Below the pieces are notes generated by a model, which saw only the letters and a program-made list of their open reading frames with translations, was not told the DNA's origin and searched no databases. From Bacillus sp. EB106-08-02-XG196 (GTDB taxonomy: Bacteria; Bacillota; Bacilli; Bacillales; Cytobacillaceae), in contig NZ_JABWSY010000017.1 in the NCBI RefSeq assembly GCF_013396335.1, positions 87,904 to 151,903 of the forward strand: DNA of 64,000 bases, in the 5' to 3' direction. Made by a program: the position numbers and the translations under genes. Positions 9,232 through 17,740 of the stretch are shown one piece after another (positions within the stretch are counted from its first letter, which is position 1; the number at the start of each line of letters is the position of its first letter).

Positions 9232-9247
9232 TTCAGATAGTTCTGAA
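9232..9247. promoter_or_regulatory. Short palindrome upstream of the binding-protein gene
   Basis: TTCAGA-TAGT-TCTGAA lies 55-70 nt upstream of the TTG start and beside an AT-rich -10-like TATAAA. It is a candidate binding site for the adjacent AraC-type regulator. Evidence is symmetry and position only. Confidence 0.3.
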
Positions 9248-9284
9248 AAATAGGTCACAACCATTAGGAAAAATGCCACTATTT

Positions 9285-10073
9285 TTAGAAAGCCCTTTCA
9301 TTATTAATTTTTCGGTAGGCGCTCGGTGTCACACCTTCTAATTCCCTGAAAATCTTTATAAAGTATTTCGCTGTTTTATAGCCGGATTCTTCGGCAATAT
9401 CGTTAATGGGAAGATTCGTCGTCATCAATAATTCCTTTGCCCGCTGGATTCTCCGGCGGGTTACATATTCACTGAAGGTTAATTTCACATGTTCTTTAAA
9501 AAGGGAACTTAAATAGCTGGGGTTTAAATGAACATGGTCTGCCACTTCTTTCTGGGTCAACTCATTTTGAAGATTATGGTTGATATAGTCAATGGCTTCT
9601 CTAATTGGTTCACGATTCGATGGATTTTGAGTATTTGCTTCCACGAGCTTCGTATCCACTACTTTTTCAATCAAGCCCGCACGTTCTTTTCTCTCAACCT
9701 CATTAAGCGCTTCTTCTACAGCCTCAATCAAAGCCTTTTTACTGATGGGTTTTAAGAGGTAATTTATCACCCCTAAACGCAGGGCTTCCTGGGCATACTC
9801 AAACTCGGAGTATGCCGATATTACTAAAATGACAGGAAAAATACGAAGTTCTTTTGCCATTTTTAATAGTTCTAATCCGGTTATTTCCGGCATCCGGATG
9901 TCTGTGATGAGGATATGGACTTTATACTGCTTCAATAGTTGGATGGCTTCTTCTCCATTAGAAGCGGTGATAATTTGATAATTCCCATTCGCCCATGTAT
10001 CTAAGTTTTTTTTCAGTCCTTGGCGGGTTCTTGGTTCATCATCCACGATCAAAATCGTCTTTGTATTCAACAT
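9285..10073 (-). CDS. AraC-family response regulator (XynC-like)
   Basis: Response regulator (262 residues) with receiver residues D11-D12 and phospho-acceptor D58 (TDIRMPE). A short linker and an AraC-type double HTH follow (about 160-258, with QKEVADHVHLNPSYLSSLF). It is much shorter than the YesN-type regulator at 4068. It overlaps the upstream kinase gene by 35 nt, so the two are translationally coupled. The ATG follows GGGGGAGG. Likely role: activate the downstream xylo-oligosaccharide transporter genes when the kinase senses substrate. Confidence 0.88.
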   Translation of the reverse strand: MLNTKTILIVDDEPRTRQGLKKNLDTWANGNYQIITASNGEEAIQLLKQYKVHILITDIRMPEITGLELLKMAKELRIFPVILVISAYSEFEYAQEALRLGVINYLLKPISKKALIEAVEEALNEVERKERAGLIEKVVDTKLVEANTQNPSNREPIREAIDYINHNLQNELTQKEVADHVHLNPSYLSSLFKEHVKLTFSEYVTRRRIQRAKELLMTTNLPINDIAEESGYKTAKYFIKIFRELEGVTPSAYRKINNERAF

Positions 10074-11808
10074 GGTTTTCCTCCCCCTTCACAGGTATGA
10101 CAAACGAAACCTTTGTCCCTCTCTTTTCTTCACTTTTAATAGTCAAACCACTTTTTTGATAGTATAATTCCAGGCGTTTGTGTACATTTGAGATTGCCAT
10201 TCCATTCCCCTTTTTTGAGATGACCCTGCCTGACTGTATTGCTTGTTTAATAGAATCTAATTTTTGTTGATTCATCCCCGGTCCATCATCTTCAACGACT
10301 ATTTCAAGGTATTCCTGAGCTTCCGCAGGTTGTATCGAAACCGTTATGGTACATGGCTGTAATGTATTCCCAGCCCCATGCAGAACGGCATTTTCAACTA
10401 ACGGCTGAATCAACAGTTTAGGGATCCTGACATGCCCTAGTTCACATGGCAGGTCTAGATTCCACGTTAAGTGATCGCCAAAGCGCATTTTCATAATTTC
10501 CATATAGTCTTCAATGTGTTTGATTTCAGCCTTGAGCGCAACCCAATCGCCATCACTTTGCTTAGTGATCGTATAACGGAATAAGTTGGACATTGCCACC
10601 ACAAGCTCCGCTAGTTCATCCTCATCTTTATCTTCCAGCGACCATTTAAGCGCATCCAATGTATTAAAAAGAAAATGAGGATTAATTTGCGCTTGTAAGG
10701 CTTTTAATTCACTCCGGCTGCGGGTTATTTCCTTTTGATAGACCATCTGAATCAAATGATTTGTTTCTTTTACTAGTTGGTTATAGGTACTATTTAACTC
10801 ATTAATTTCATTAACAGCGGTAACACTAGGGTTCAAGGTTAAGGAACCTGCGCTTGCCTGCTGCATCGTTTCTGTTAACTTGATAATCGGTCTTGTAATA
10901 AAGGTCGATAGACCCAGCGTACTAATTAAAAAGATAATAAACCCAATAATCCCAGCGATAATAATCCCTGATCGTAAGACATTAATCCCTTCCGTAAGCG
11001 CTTTAATCGGAGTTAAGATGATCAGTGTCCACCCGGTTTCATTCGATGTTTGTCTTGTCATCATATACTCCTGGCTGCCCAATGTTAATGTAGGATCATT
11101 ATTTAAAATAATGGGTTCAAGGGGTTGATGATAGTTTGATTGAATAGGCTCCGAATATTGGTCAAGTAAAATCGAATATTGATTTTTAATTTTTGTTTTA
11201 TCTAGATCCATAAACTCAAGATAATTTCGATAAATACTAATGAGCAGGTAACCGCCATCCTCAAAACCGCGGTTTAATAGATTGACGCGCCTGAGCGCGA
11301 GGATGTTATCTGAGTTCCGTGGGTCGTCCCCGATCCATACAAGGCTTCCATTTGCATAATCTGCCTGTTGAATCCACTTCCCGTCAATTCTCGTAAGTAA
11401 ATTCGTATCATCCAGGGGGAGTAAACGATCCATCGTGTCTGTATAGAGTTCAAACGAAAAAATGCCATCTGTATTTGCTTGTATCGTGGTCACAATGCCG
11501 TCTAATTGCTGCCGCTCAGCAAAACTTATCGTATGTCCTTGATATGCTTTTGTTAGGGTTCTTTGAATCGCATCATTTGTCATGACTAGTTTAGAGGAGG
11601 TGCTAATTTGTTTATATAAAGATTCTAATCTACCATTTGCCTCTACCGCCGTCTGGTGAATTTGTTTTTCAGCATTATTTTTCAAGAGGGTTGACACTCT
11701 GTTAAAAGTGATTAGGCTGACAATAAATAAAACAATCAGCATCACTACTAAAAATACGACAAGAATTTGATTTCGTAATGTGTTCCATTTGTGTAATCTC
11801 GAGAACAT
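10039..11808 (-). CDS. YesM-type sensor histidine kinase (XynD-like)
   Basis: Membrane sensor kinase (589 residues). A first helix (about residues 15-37), an extracellular dCache-like sensing region, a second helix (near 280-300), a HAMP domain, the His-box QINPHFLFNTLDALKW and the ATPase boxes (PLVENAVLHG, DDGPGM) follow in order. The ATG follows AGAAGGGCG. It heads the five-gene operon. A TTGACA-17-AATAAT promoter lies upstream, right next to a small transposon-like element (11909-12039). Probably senses xylo-oligosaccharides outside the cell. Confidence 0.9.
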   Translation of the reverse strand: MFSRLHKWNTLRNQILVVFLVVMLIVLFIVSLITFNRVSTLLKNNAEKQIHQTAVEANGRLESLYKQISTSSKLVMTNDAIQRTLTKAYQGHTISFAERQQLDGIVTTIQANTDGIFSFELYTDTMDRLLPLDDTNLLTRIDGKWIQQADYANGSLVWIGDDPRNSDNILALRRVNLLNRGFEDGGYLLISIYRNYLEFMDLDKTKIKNQYSILLDQYSEPIQSNYHQPLEPIILNNDPTLTLGSQEYMMTRQTSNETGWTLIILTPIKALTEGINVLRSGIIIAGIIGFIIFLISTLGLSTFITRPIIKLTETMQQASAGSLTLNPSVTAVNEINELNSTYNQLVKETNHLIQMVYQKEITRSRSELKALQAQINPHFLFNTLDALKWSLEDKDEDELAELVVAMSNLFRYTITKQSDGDWVALKAEIKHIEDYMEIMKMRFGDHLTWNLDLPCELGHVRIPKLLIQPLVENAVLHGAGNTLQPCTITVSIQPAEAQEYLEIVVEDDGPGMNQQKLDSIKQAIQSGRVISKKGNGMAISNVHKRLELYYQKSGLTIKSEEKRGTKVSFVIPVKGEENHVEYKDDFDRG

Positions 11809-11868
11809 AAAGTCGCCCTTCTACGATAGTTTTTTTCTACTATAACGCATTTTGTCGAATTACGTAAT

Positions 11869-11897
11869 ATTATTTCCAAATATCAAAAAACTGTCAA
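11869..11897 (-). promoter_or_regulatory. Candidate SigA promoter of the XynD-like operon
   Basis: Minus strand: -35 TTGACA (rc at 11892-11897), 17-nt spacer, -10 AATAAT (rc at 11869-11874). A second weaker TATAGT lies closer to the gene. The MITE-like element begins only 12 nt upstream of this -35. Confidence 0.5.
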
Positions 11898-11908
11898 TTT
11901 TAAAAATT

Positions 11909-12039
11909 GGCTGTGTTATTATTTTAATGTTGATTTTCGTGTAGGGCTGATCATTCAATATGGGGATTTCCCAATTTAGACGGAAATTCTCCGCTTATTT
12001 CCAAACACAGTAAAATCAACATTCAGCTTTAACACAGCC
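11909..12039. mobile_element. 131-bp MITE-like element with 8-bp target duplication
   Basis: Terminal inverted repeats start GGCTGTGTTA and continue to AATGTTGATTTT on both sides (11909-11938 and 12010-12039, with a short mismatched stretch). There is no room for a transposase. TAAAAATT flanks it directly on both sides (11901-11908 and 12040-12047), the signature of an 8-bp AT-rich target duplication as made by IS1595- or ISL3-type elements. It is non-autonomous, in the divergent promoter region of the XynD-like kinase and yesL. Confidence 0.75.
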
Positions 12040-12120
12040 TAAAAATTAACCATATTCAATATGTACACAATGGTCTATAATGTGTTTAAAAAAGAAAGTA
12101 CCATAATAAGGGGAATGATT

Positions 12121-12738
12121 ATGAATAAGCTATCAATGAATGGCCTATATACTCTTACTGAGTGGATTACTAGGTTTGCCTATGTAAATATCTTATGGAT
12201 TGGCTTTTCGCTTCTTGGTCTTGTGGTCTTTGGAATCAGCCCCGCAACCGTGGCGATGTTTACGATTATACGTAAATGGATCATGGGTGAAAGTGATATT
12301 CCCGTATTTCAAACTTTCTGGAATTCCTATAAAAAAGAGTTTCTTAGGGGTAATGGATTAGGAATCGTCATAGCTTTATTGGCCTATATTATTTATATTG
12401 ATTTGAACTATTTAAAACTCGATTCCGTTATTCAAATTCCTTTATACCTCATTATTTTTGCAATTGTTATGACAATTTTGTATATATTTCCTGTTTACGT
12501 TCACTATAACGTAACCCTCTTTCAGCTGTTTAAAAACTCCTTCTTTATTATGATGGTGAATCCAGTTTCAAGTATCATGATGCTGCTAGGGTTTGTGGCT
12601 TTATTCTTTGTAATGAAGTTTTTACCAGCACTGTTATTTTTCTTCGGCGGCAGCCTCTCGGCAGGAATTATCATGTCATCGTGTTATCTAGCGTTCCAAA
12701 AAGTAGAGAAGAAACAAAAGGAAGCACAGGCTGTATAA
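12121..12738 (+). CDS. yesL: YesL-family membrane protein (DUF624)
   Basis: Integral membrane protein of the DUF624/YesL family (205 residues, normal length) with about five helices. No biochemical role is established; homologues nearly always lie beside YesM/YesN-regulated sugar importers, as here. The ATG at 12121 has AAGGGG 8 nt upstream. An ATG 60 nt earlier lies inside the promoter region and is less likely. A TATAAT at 12076-12081 is a plausible -10. It is transcribed divergently from the two-component/importer operon and ends 17 nt before the converging deacetylase gene. Confidence 0.85.
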   Translation: MNKLSMNGLYTLTEWITRFAYVNILWIGFSLLGLVVFGISPATVAMFTIIRKWIMGESDIPVFQTFWNSYKKEFLRGNGLGIVIALLAYIIYIDLNYLKLDSVIQIPLYLIIFAIVMTILYIFPVYVHYNVTLFQLFKNSFFIMMVNPVSSIMMLLGFVALFFVMKFLPALLFFFGGSLSAGIIMSSCYLAFQKVEKKQKEAQAV

Positions 12739-12754
12739 TTGTGCTTCCTTCTTT

Positions 12755-13357
12755 TTATGCTAAAGCTAATAGTTCGCTGACCGTTACAAGTTGATAGCCT
12801 TGTGACGTTAATTCGGAAACAAGCATACGAACGGCTTCTATGGTTTGTGAGCGGTCGCCATAGCCATCATGGAAAATTAAAATACTGCCATTCTTTACAG
12901 CTTCTCTTGATTTTCGTACGATATGCTCAACTCCGGGCTGTTCCCAGTCCTGAGCCTCTAAATTTAATGCACCAATCATAGGGTATCTCTTATTTTGAAG
13001 TAACGACACCGTGTCCTGATTATAATCAAGGTATGGAGGACGAAAGACAACAGGTTTTCTTCCCGCCATTTTCTCTATTAATTTTTCCGTTTCCTCAATT
13101 TCCTTTAAACAATCTTGTATGCTTAACTGTGATAGTTTTGGGTGGGTGAAAGTATGATTCCCAATTTCATGTCCCTGGTCAGCAACCTGCTTTACAACCT
13201 CAGGATACTTTCCCATCTGCTCACCGATCATAAAGAAAGTTGCTTTTCCCTTTGCTTCCGAGAAAATTTCTAAAACTTGCGGGGTGTAAACCGGATTTGG
13301 CCCGTCATCAAATGTAATAGCAACTGCCCTTTGCGCTGTAGAAACTTCGTTAATCAT
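12755..13357 (-). CDS. Polysaccharide deacetylase (NodB domain)
   Basis: Carbohydrate esterase 4 enzyme, about one NodB domain only (200 residues), without a signal peptide or membrane anchor, so probably cytoplasmic. Motifs visible: TFDDGPNP (D17-D18, catalytic base and metal ligand), HTFTHPKLS (two metal His) and RPPYLDYN. The ATG follows AAGGGGGCGG, 14 nt after the end of the aldo-keto reductase gene, so the two form an operon. The substrate is unknown. A role in removing acetyl groups from imported xylo-oligosaccharides would suit the neighbourhood but is inference. Confidence 0.85.
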   Translation of the reverse strand: MINEVSTAQRAVAITFDDGPNPVYTPQVLEIFSEAKGKATFFMIGEQMGKYPEVVKQVADQGHEIGNHTFTHPKLSQLSIQDCLKEIEETEKLIEKMAGRKPVVFRPPYLDYNQDTVSLLQNKRYPMIGALNLEAQDWEQPGVEHIVRKSREAVKNGSILIFHDGYGDRSQTIEAVRMLVSELTSQGYQLVTVSELLALA

Positions 13358-13370
13358 CGTGACCGCCCCC

Positions 13371-14354
13371 TTAATAAGGACCTCTTACAAAATCCCTTAC
13401 CTTTTCTTGATAGAAACGTTGAATTTCTTTCTGTTCTTCTACTGAGAATGACTTCGTATCTAAAGTAGAGAGATTGTCCTCTACCTGTTTAACATTTTTA
13501 AAACCAGGAATAATACACGTTATTTCTTTTTGATCTAGTATCCAGCGCAATGCTGCACTAGCCATTGATTTACGGCCTTCTGCAATCCACTTTAATTCGT
13601 CAGCTAATTCGACACCCTTACGGAATCCAAGACCTGCGAAGGTTTCCCCTACATTAAAAGCCTCTCCATTTTCATTAAAGCGGCGATGGTCATCGGCTTC
13701 AAAAACATGATCAGTGTTAAATTTACCCGTTAATAGCCCGCTCGCCAGCGGCAGCCGAACAAGCAGACCTACCCCTTTTTGAAAAGCCTCAGGTATTAAT
13801 TTTTCTAAGGGCTTCTGGCGGAACATATTAAAAATGATTTGCAGACTCTTAACATTTGGATATTCCAAACAAATGAGCCCCTCTTCAACGGTTTCCACAC
13901 TGACACCGTAATGACGAATTTTCCCTTCCTTCTTCAGCCGGTCAAGTACTTCGAAGACACTTCCATCTTTCAAAATCTCTGTTGCAGGGCAATGAATTTG
14001 ATACAAATCAATGGCTTCCCTGTTTAGACGGCGCAGACTGTCTTCACAATAAGAGCTTACTTTTTCATAGCTGTAATTTTTCGGATCAAAAATATCGCCC
14101 TGACGGCAGAATTTGGTTGCGATATGGATCTGGTCTTCCTTGCCTTTCGTGGCTTTGGCCAATAACTCTTCACTATGACCATCACCATATACATCGGCAG
14201 TATCAAAAAAGTTAACACCTTGTTCCATCGCATATTCTAAAGATTTCAGTGCTTCTGAATCACTCGTCCTGCCCCATGAACCGCCTATTGCCCATGTTCC
14301 AAAGCTGACCTCACTAATCATGATTCCTGTATTGCCCAACTCACGATAATTCAT
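13371..14354 (-). CDS. Aldo/keto reductase
   Basis: NADPH-dependent (alpha/beta)8 oxidoreductase (327 residues). Catalytic residues are visible: D in FFDTADVYGDG, the Tyr of DVYG, K in ATKF and H in YQIHCP. The cofactor-binding C-terminal part contains IIPGFKN. I chose the ATG at 14354 with AAGGAG upstream over an ATG ten codons earlier. It sits between the deacetylase and xylB on the same strand. The substrate cannot be told; sugar aldehydes are plausible in this cluster. Confidence 0.88.
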   Translation of the reverse strand: MNYRELGNTGIMISEVSFGTWAIGGSWGRTSDSEALKSLEYAMEQGVNFFDTADVYGDGHSEELLAKATKGKEDQIHIATKFCRQGDIFDPKNYSYEKVSSYCEDSLRRLNREAIDLYQIHCPATEILKDGSVFEVLDRLKKEGKIRHYGVSVETVEEGLICLEYPNVKSLQIIFNMFRQKPLEKLIPEAFQKGVGLLVRLPLASGLLTGKFNTDHVFEADDHRRFNENGEAFNVGETFAGLGFRKGVELADELKWIAEGRKSMASAALRWILDQKEITCIIPGFKNVKQVEDNLSTLDTKSFSVEEQKEIQRFYQEKVRDFVRGPY

Positions 14355-14486
14355 CTTAACAACTCCTTTTTTTATCCAACTCACTAGCTTAAGAGTGGTC
14401 CCATTCAGGCAGAGGTTGTAACCTCATTTTGTATCAAGACTTTCTTAAATCCTGGCAATCCATAGATTAAGATGGTTACTATAATT

Positions 14487-15986
14487 TTATTTTCTAAACT
14501 CTCTTAATTGCTCATTCAATTCCTTGGTTTGCGAATAAATTTGCTGGTAGATCTTAAATAGTTTCTGATAGGCTTCCACATTTTCCTGAATAGGGTAATA
14601 GGTCTTTGCAGTTTGTATAAATACCTCTGCACATTCTTTAAGTGATGGGTACCAGCCACAGCCGTATGCCGCTAACATTGCAGCACCCATTCCTGGACCT
14701 TGTTCGCTCGTAAGCTTTTCAATTTTTGCATTAAAAACGTCTGCCTGCATTTGCAGCCATGTGTCATTCTTAGCGCCTCCGCCGATTGAGATAATGGAGT
14801 CAATGACCTTTCCACTGCTTCTAAAAATCTCAATGGATTCATTTAATGAAAAGGTTATTCCCTCGAGAACAGCACGAGCGAAGTGCTTACGTTCGTGTGC
14901 AGCATCGATACCAATAAAGCTGCCACGAATATTTGAGTCCGCATGCGGCGTTCTTTCGCCTACTAGATATGGTGTAAATAATAATCCGTTACTTCCTGCA
15001 GGTACTTCATCAATACCTGCTAAAAATTGGCCAAAGGCTTCTTTTTCTGCGAACGTATCTTTAAACCAGCTTAAACTATAGCCAGCAGCAAGGGTTACTC
15101 CCATTGTATAATAAGCATTTTCTTCACTATGATTGAAATAGTGAACCTTTCCTTCAAAATCTAGGTCATTTCGTTCTTCATAGGAAAGAACAACGCCGGA
15201 AGTCCCGATACTTGCTAATGTTTTTCCTTCTGCTAAAATTCCAGAACCAATCGCACCGCATGCATTGTCCGCACCGCCAGCAAACACCCTTGTTGTTTCC
15301 GATAATCCAGTTTCTAGAGCAAATTCTGCCGTAACAGTTCCTACAAACCCATGTGATTCGACTAACGGAGGACAGAATTCTGGTGACAAACCAAATCGTT
15401 CTAAAATTTCACTGCTCCACTCACGCTTTGCTATATTCAGTAATAACGTTCCTGCGGCATCAGAGTAATCCATATGGATATTTCCTGTTAATCGGTAGCG
15501 TAGATAATCCTTTGGAAGCAAAAACACACTCGCACGTTCAAAGATTTCCGGTTCATTTTCTTTTACCCAAAGAATTTTTGGCAACGTAAATCCTTCTAAC
15601 GCTGGGTTTTTCGTTACTTCTAATAAACGTTTTTTGCCAACAACGTCGTAGATTTCCTGACATTGTTTCGTGGTTCTCGTGTCATTCCACAAAATCGCAT
15701 TTCTTAATACTTGATGGTTTTTATCTATTAAAACAAGGCCATGCATTTGCCCGGAGAAGCTGATGCCTTCGATGTCGTTTACATCTCCATCGAACTGCTG
15801 GACCAGTTCCGCTAAACCAGCTGTTGTTTTTTTCACCCATTCTTCCGGATTTTGTTCACTGTAACCTGATTTTTCGATTATTAGAGGATATGATTTTGAA
15901 ACTTCCTTACAAACTTCCCCATTTTGATTCACAAGTAGGATTTTTACGGCACTAGTTCCAAGATCAACCCCGATTACATACTTCAT
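14487..15986 (-). CDS. xylB: Xylulokinase
   Basis: FGGY-family kinase (499 residues) that phosphorylates D-xylulose to xylulose 5-phosphate. The N-terminal ATPase motif (GVDLGTSAVK) and the substrate-site stretch ISFSGQMHGL are typical of XylB, as is the C-terminal SIGGGAKNDTWLQMQAD. The length is normal. It lies 77 nt after xylA, with a strong terminator-like hairpin between them, so its level is probably lower than that of xylA or it has its own promoter. Confidence 0.95.
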   Translation of the reverse strand: MKYVIGVDLGTSAVKILLVNQNGEVCKEVSKSYPLIIEKSGYSEQNPEEWVKKTTAGLAELVQQFDGDVNDIEGISFSGQMHGLVLIDKNHQVLRNAILWNDTRTTKQCQEIYDVVGKKRLLEVTKNPALEGFTLPKILWVKENEPEIFERASVFLLPKDYLRYRLTGNIHMDYSDAAGTLLLNIAKREWSSEILERFGLSPEFCPPLVESHGFVGTVTAEFALETGLSETTRVFAGGADNACGAIGSGILAEGKTLASIGTSGVVLSYEERNDLDFEGKVHYFNHSEENAYYTMGVTLAAGYSLSWFKDTFAEKEAFGQFLAGIDEVPAGSNGLLFTPYLVGERTPHADSNIRGSFIGIDAAHERKHFARAVLEGITFSLNESIEIFRSSGKVIDSIISIGGGAKNDTWLQMQADVFNAKIEKLTSEQGPGMGAAMLAAYGCGWYPSLKECAEVFIQTAKTYYPIQENVEAYQKLFKIYQQIYSQTKELNEQLREFRK

Positions 15987-16003
15987 TCAAATCATCCTTT
16001 TCT

Positions 16004-16043
16004 AAAAAAAGTGCTGGAGTAATAGGCTGCCAGCACTTTTTTT
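16004..16043 (-). terminator. Hairpin/terminator between xylA and xylB
   Basis: Stem AGTGCTGG / CCAGCACT with A-runs and T-runs on both sides (14-bp stem in all), giving a good T-tail on both strands. On the minus strand it follows the xylA stop by about 20 nt. It would attenuate xylB relative to xylA. Confidence 0.7.
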
Positions 16044-16063
16044 ATGTTTATATTGAGTATAGA

Positions 16064-17395
16064 TTAAACTGTGACACTTGAAAGTGTTTCAAGAAGATAT
16101 TGATTGATTACTCCTTTTAGGCGTTCTGTTCTGCCTGATGTATTCTTGATTCCTGTTAATTGAAGGGCATACTTTTCAAGCTCGTGGAAGTTTGTTTTTC
16201 CTTCTACGATTTCTAAGCCGATTCCCTTTGTATAGCTGCTGTAGCGCTCATCGATAAAGCTATCAAGCACTTTATCTTCGATTAATTTGTTTGCAACCTT
16301 TAAGCCGATTGCAAATGCATCCATACCCGCGATATGTGCGTGGAATAGATCTTCTGGTTCGAATGAACCGCGGCGTACTTTTGCGTCAAAGTTCAAGCCG
16401 CCTTTGCCTAAGCCGCCATTTTTCAAGATTTCGTACATCGCTAATGTATTCGTGTACAAGTCAGTTGGGAATTCATCTGTATCCCATCCAAGTAAGTTAT
16501 CACCCTGGTTAGCATCGACAGAACCAAGCATTCCATTGATACGAGCTGTTCTTAACTCATGCTCAAATGTGTGGCCGGCTAAAGTAGCGTGGTTCGCTTC
16601 GATGTTAAACTTGAAGTAGTCAGTTAGGTCATATTTTTGTAAGAATGCTAGACCAGTAGCTACATCGAAGTCGTATTGGTGTTTAGTTGGCTCTTTTGGT
16701 TTTGGCTCGATTAAGAATGGAACGTTTAAGCCGATTTCTTTTGCATAATCTACTGCCATATGGAAGAAGCGGGCTAAGTTATCCTGTTCAAGCTTCATGT
16801 CCGTATTGAGAAGTGTTTCGTAACCTTCACGGCCTCCCCAGAATACATAGTTTTCCGCGCCAAGTTCTTTCGCTACTTCTAACGCTTTTTTCACTTTCGC
16901 TGCAGAGTAAGCAAACACATCTGCATTAGGTGAAGTTGCAGCGCCATGAACATAACGTGGATTTGTGAACATGTTAGCTGTGTTCCAAAGTAATTTCGTT
17001 TTGCTTGTTTTCATGTATTCTTTGATCATGCCGACGATAACATCTTGGTTTTCGTTTGTTTCTTTTAATGTGCTTCCTTCTGGAGCAATATCAACATCGT
17101 GGAAAGCAAAGAAAGGAACATTTAATTTTTCAAATAGTTCAAATGCCGCTTCCACACGTGCTTTTGCTAAATCTAAGCCAGTGAAACGATCCCAAGGACG
17201 GATTGCTGTACCGACACCAAATGGGTCTGAACCATCAGCGGCGAATGTGTGCCAATAAGCAACAGAGAAACGAAGAAGTTCCTCCATTGTTTTGCCGTTT
17301 ATTTTTTCTTCTGGATTATAATACTTAAATGCAAAAGGATTTTTTGATGTTGCACCTTCAAATTGAATTTTGTTAACCGTATCGAAATAAGCCAT
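16064..17395 (-). CDS. xylA: Xylose isomerase
   Basis: Converts D-xylose to D-xylulose in the cytoplasm (443 residues, the size of Bacillus class II enzymes). Catalytic pair in FAFHDVDIAPEG (His and Asp). Metal ligands lie in EPKPKEPTKHQYDFD and in the downstream ANHATLAGHTFEHE region. The start chosen is MAYFDTVNK at 17395 behind AGGAGG. The upstream ATG of the longer frame overlaps the leader cre site. The promoter carries a XylR operator over the -35 and a cre in the leader, so it is induced by xylose and repressed by glucose. Confidence 0.97.
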   Translation of the reverse strand: MAYFDTVNKIQFEGATSKNPFAFKYYNPEEKINGKTMEELLRFSVAYWHTFAADGSDPFGVGTAIRPWDRFTGLDLAKARVEAAFELFEKLNVPFFAFHDVDIAPEGSTLKETNENQDVIVGMIKEYMKTSKTKLLWNTANMFTNPRYVHGAATSPNADVFAYSAAKVKKALEVAKELGAENYVFWGGREGYETLLNTDMKLEQDNLARFFHMAVDYAKEIGLNVPFLIEPKPKEPTKHQYDFDVATGLAFLQKYDLTDYFKFNIEANHATLAGHTFEHELRTARINGMLGSVDANQGDNLLGWDTDEFPTDLYTNTLAMYEILKNGGLGKGGLNFDAKVRRGSFEPEDLFHAHIAGMDAFAIGLKVANKLIEDKVLDSFIDERYSSYTKGIGLEIVEGKTNFHELEKYALQLTGIKNTSGRTERLKGVINQYLLETLSSVTV

Positions 17396-17437
17396 GAGTG
17401 ATTCCTCCTGAGTAGTTTTATAGTTTAACAACAACTA

Positions 17438-17451
17438 TGTAAATGCTTACA
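17438..17451 (-). promoter_or_regulatory. cre-like site in xylA leader
   Basis: TGTAAATGCTTACA (minus strand TGTAAGCATTTACA) matches the cre consensus with one deviation at the central G. It lies between promoter and ribosome site, as in the B. subtilis xyl operon, where CcpA binds inside the transcribed region. Confidence 0.7.
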
Positions 17452-17487
17452 AAAGGTTCTTGGAATCTCTTAACCTTTGTTACTCAA

Positions 17488-17530
17488 AGTATAGCATCTC
17501 TCACTTTGTTTGTCCATTGGATAAACAAAG
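17488..17530 (-). promoter_or_regulatory. xylA promoter with XylR operator
   Basis: Minus strand: -35 TGGACA (rc at 17511-17516), 17-nt spacer, extended -10 TGC-TATACT (rc at 17488-17493). The 27-bp palindrome 17504-17530 (CTTTGTTT ... AAACAAAG) covers the -35, as expected for a XylR repressor site. Confidence 0.85.
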
Positions 17531-17672
17531 ATTTTAAAAAATTATCTTATAGGCAATGATGGCAGTTATTACCCGCGTTCTTATAACGCCCCAACGGACT
17601 CTTCTCAAAAGGATCATTCCTTCCATGATTATTTAAAGTCCTAATTGAGTTCGGCATAGCACTAATCCATAA

Positions 17673-17695
17673 CTTTGTATGTCTAACAAACAAAG
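17673..17695 (+). promoter_or_regulatory. Second XylR operator, upstream of xylR
   Basis: CTTTGTATGTC ... AACAAACAAAG (23 bp) repeats the arms of the xylA operator with a shorter centre. It lies 45 nt before the xylR start, next to a TAAAAT -10-like element, and suggests autoregulation. Confidence 0.6.
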
Positions 17696-17740
17696 ATTGT
17701 GATAAAATAATGATAATTGCGAATAAGGAGTTTTTATAAA

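Noticed and set aside
14761..15081. Plus-strand frames inside xylB and xylA
   Set aside because: They are shadows of highly conserved genes on the other strand.
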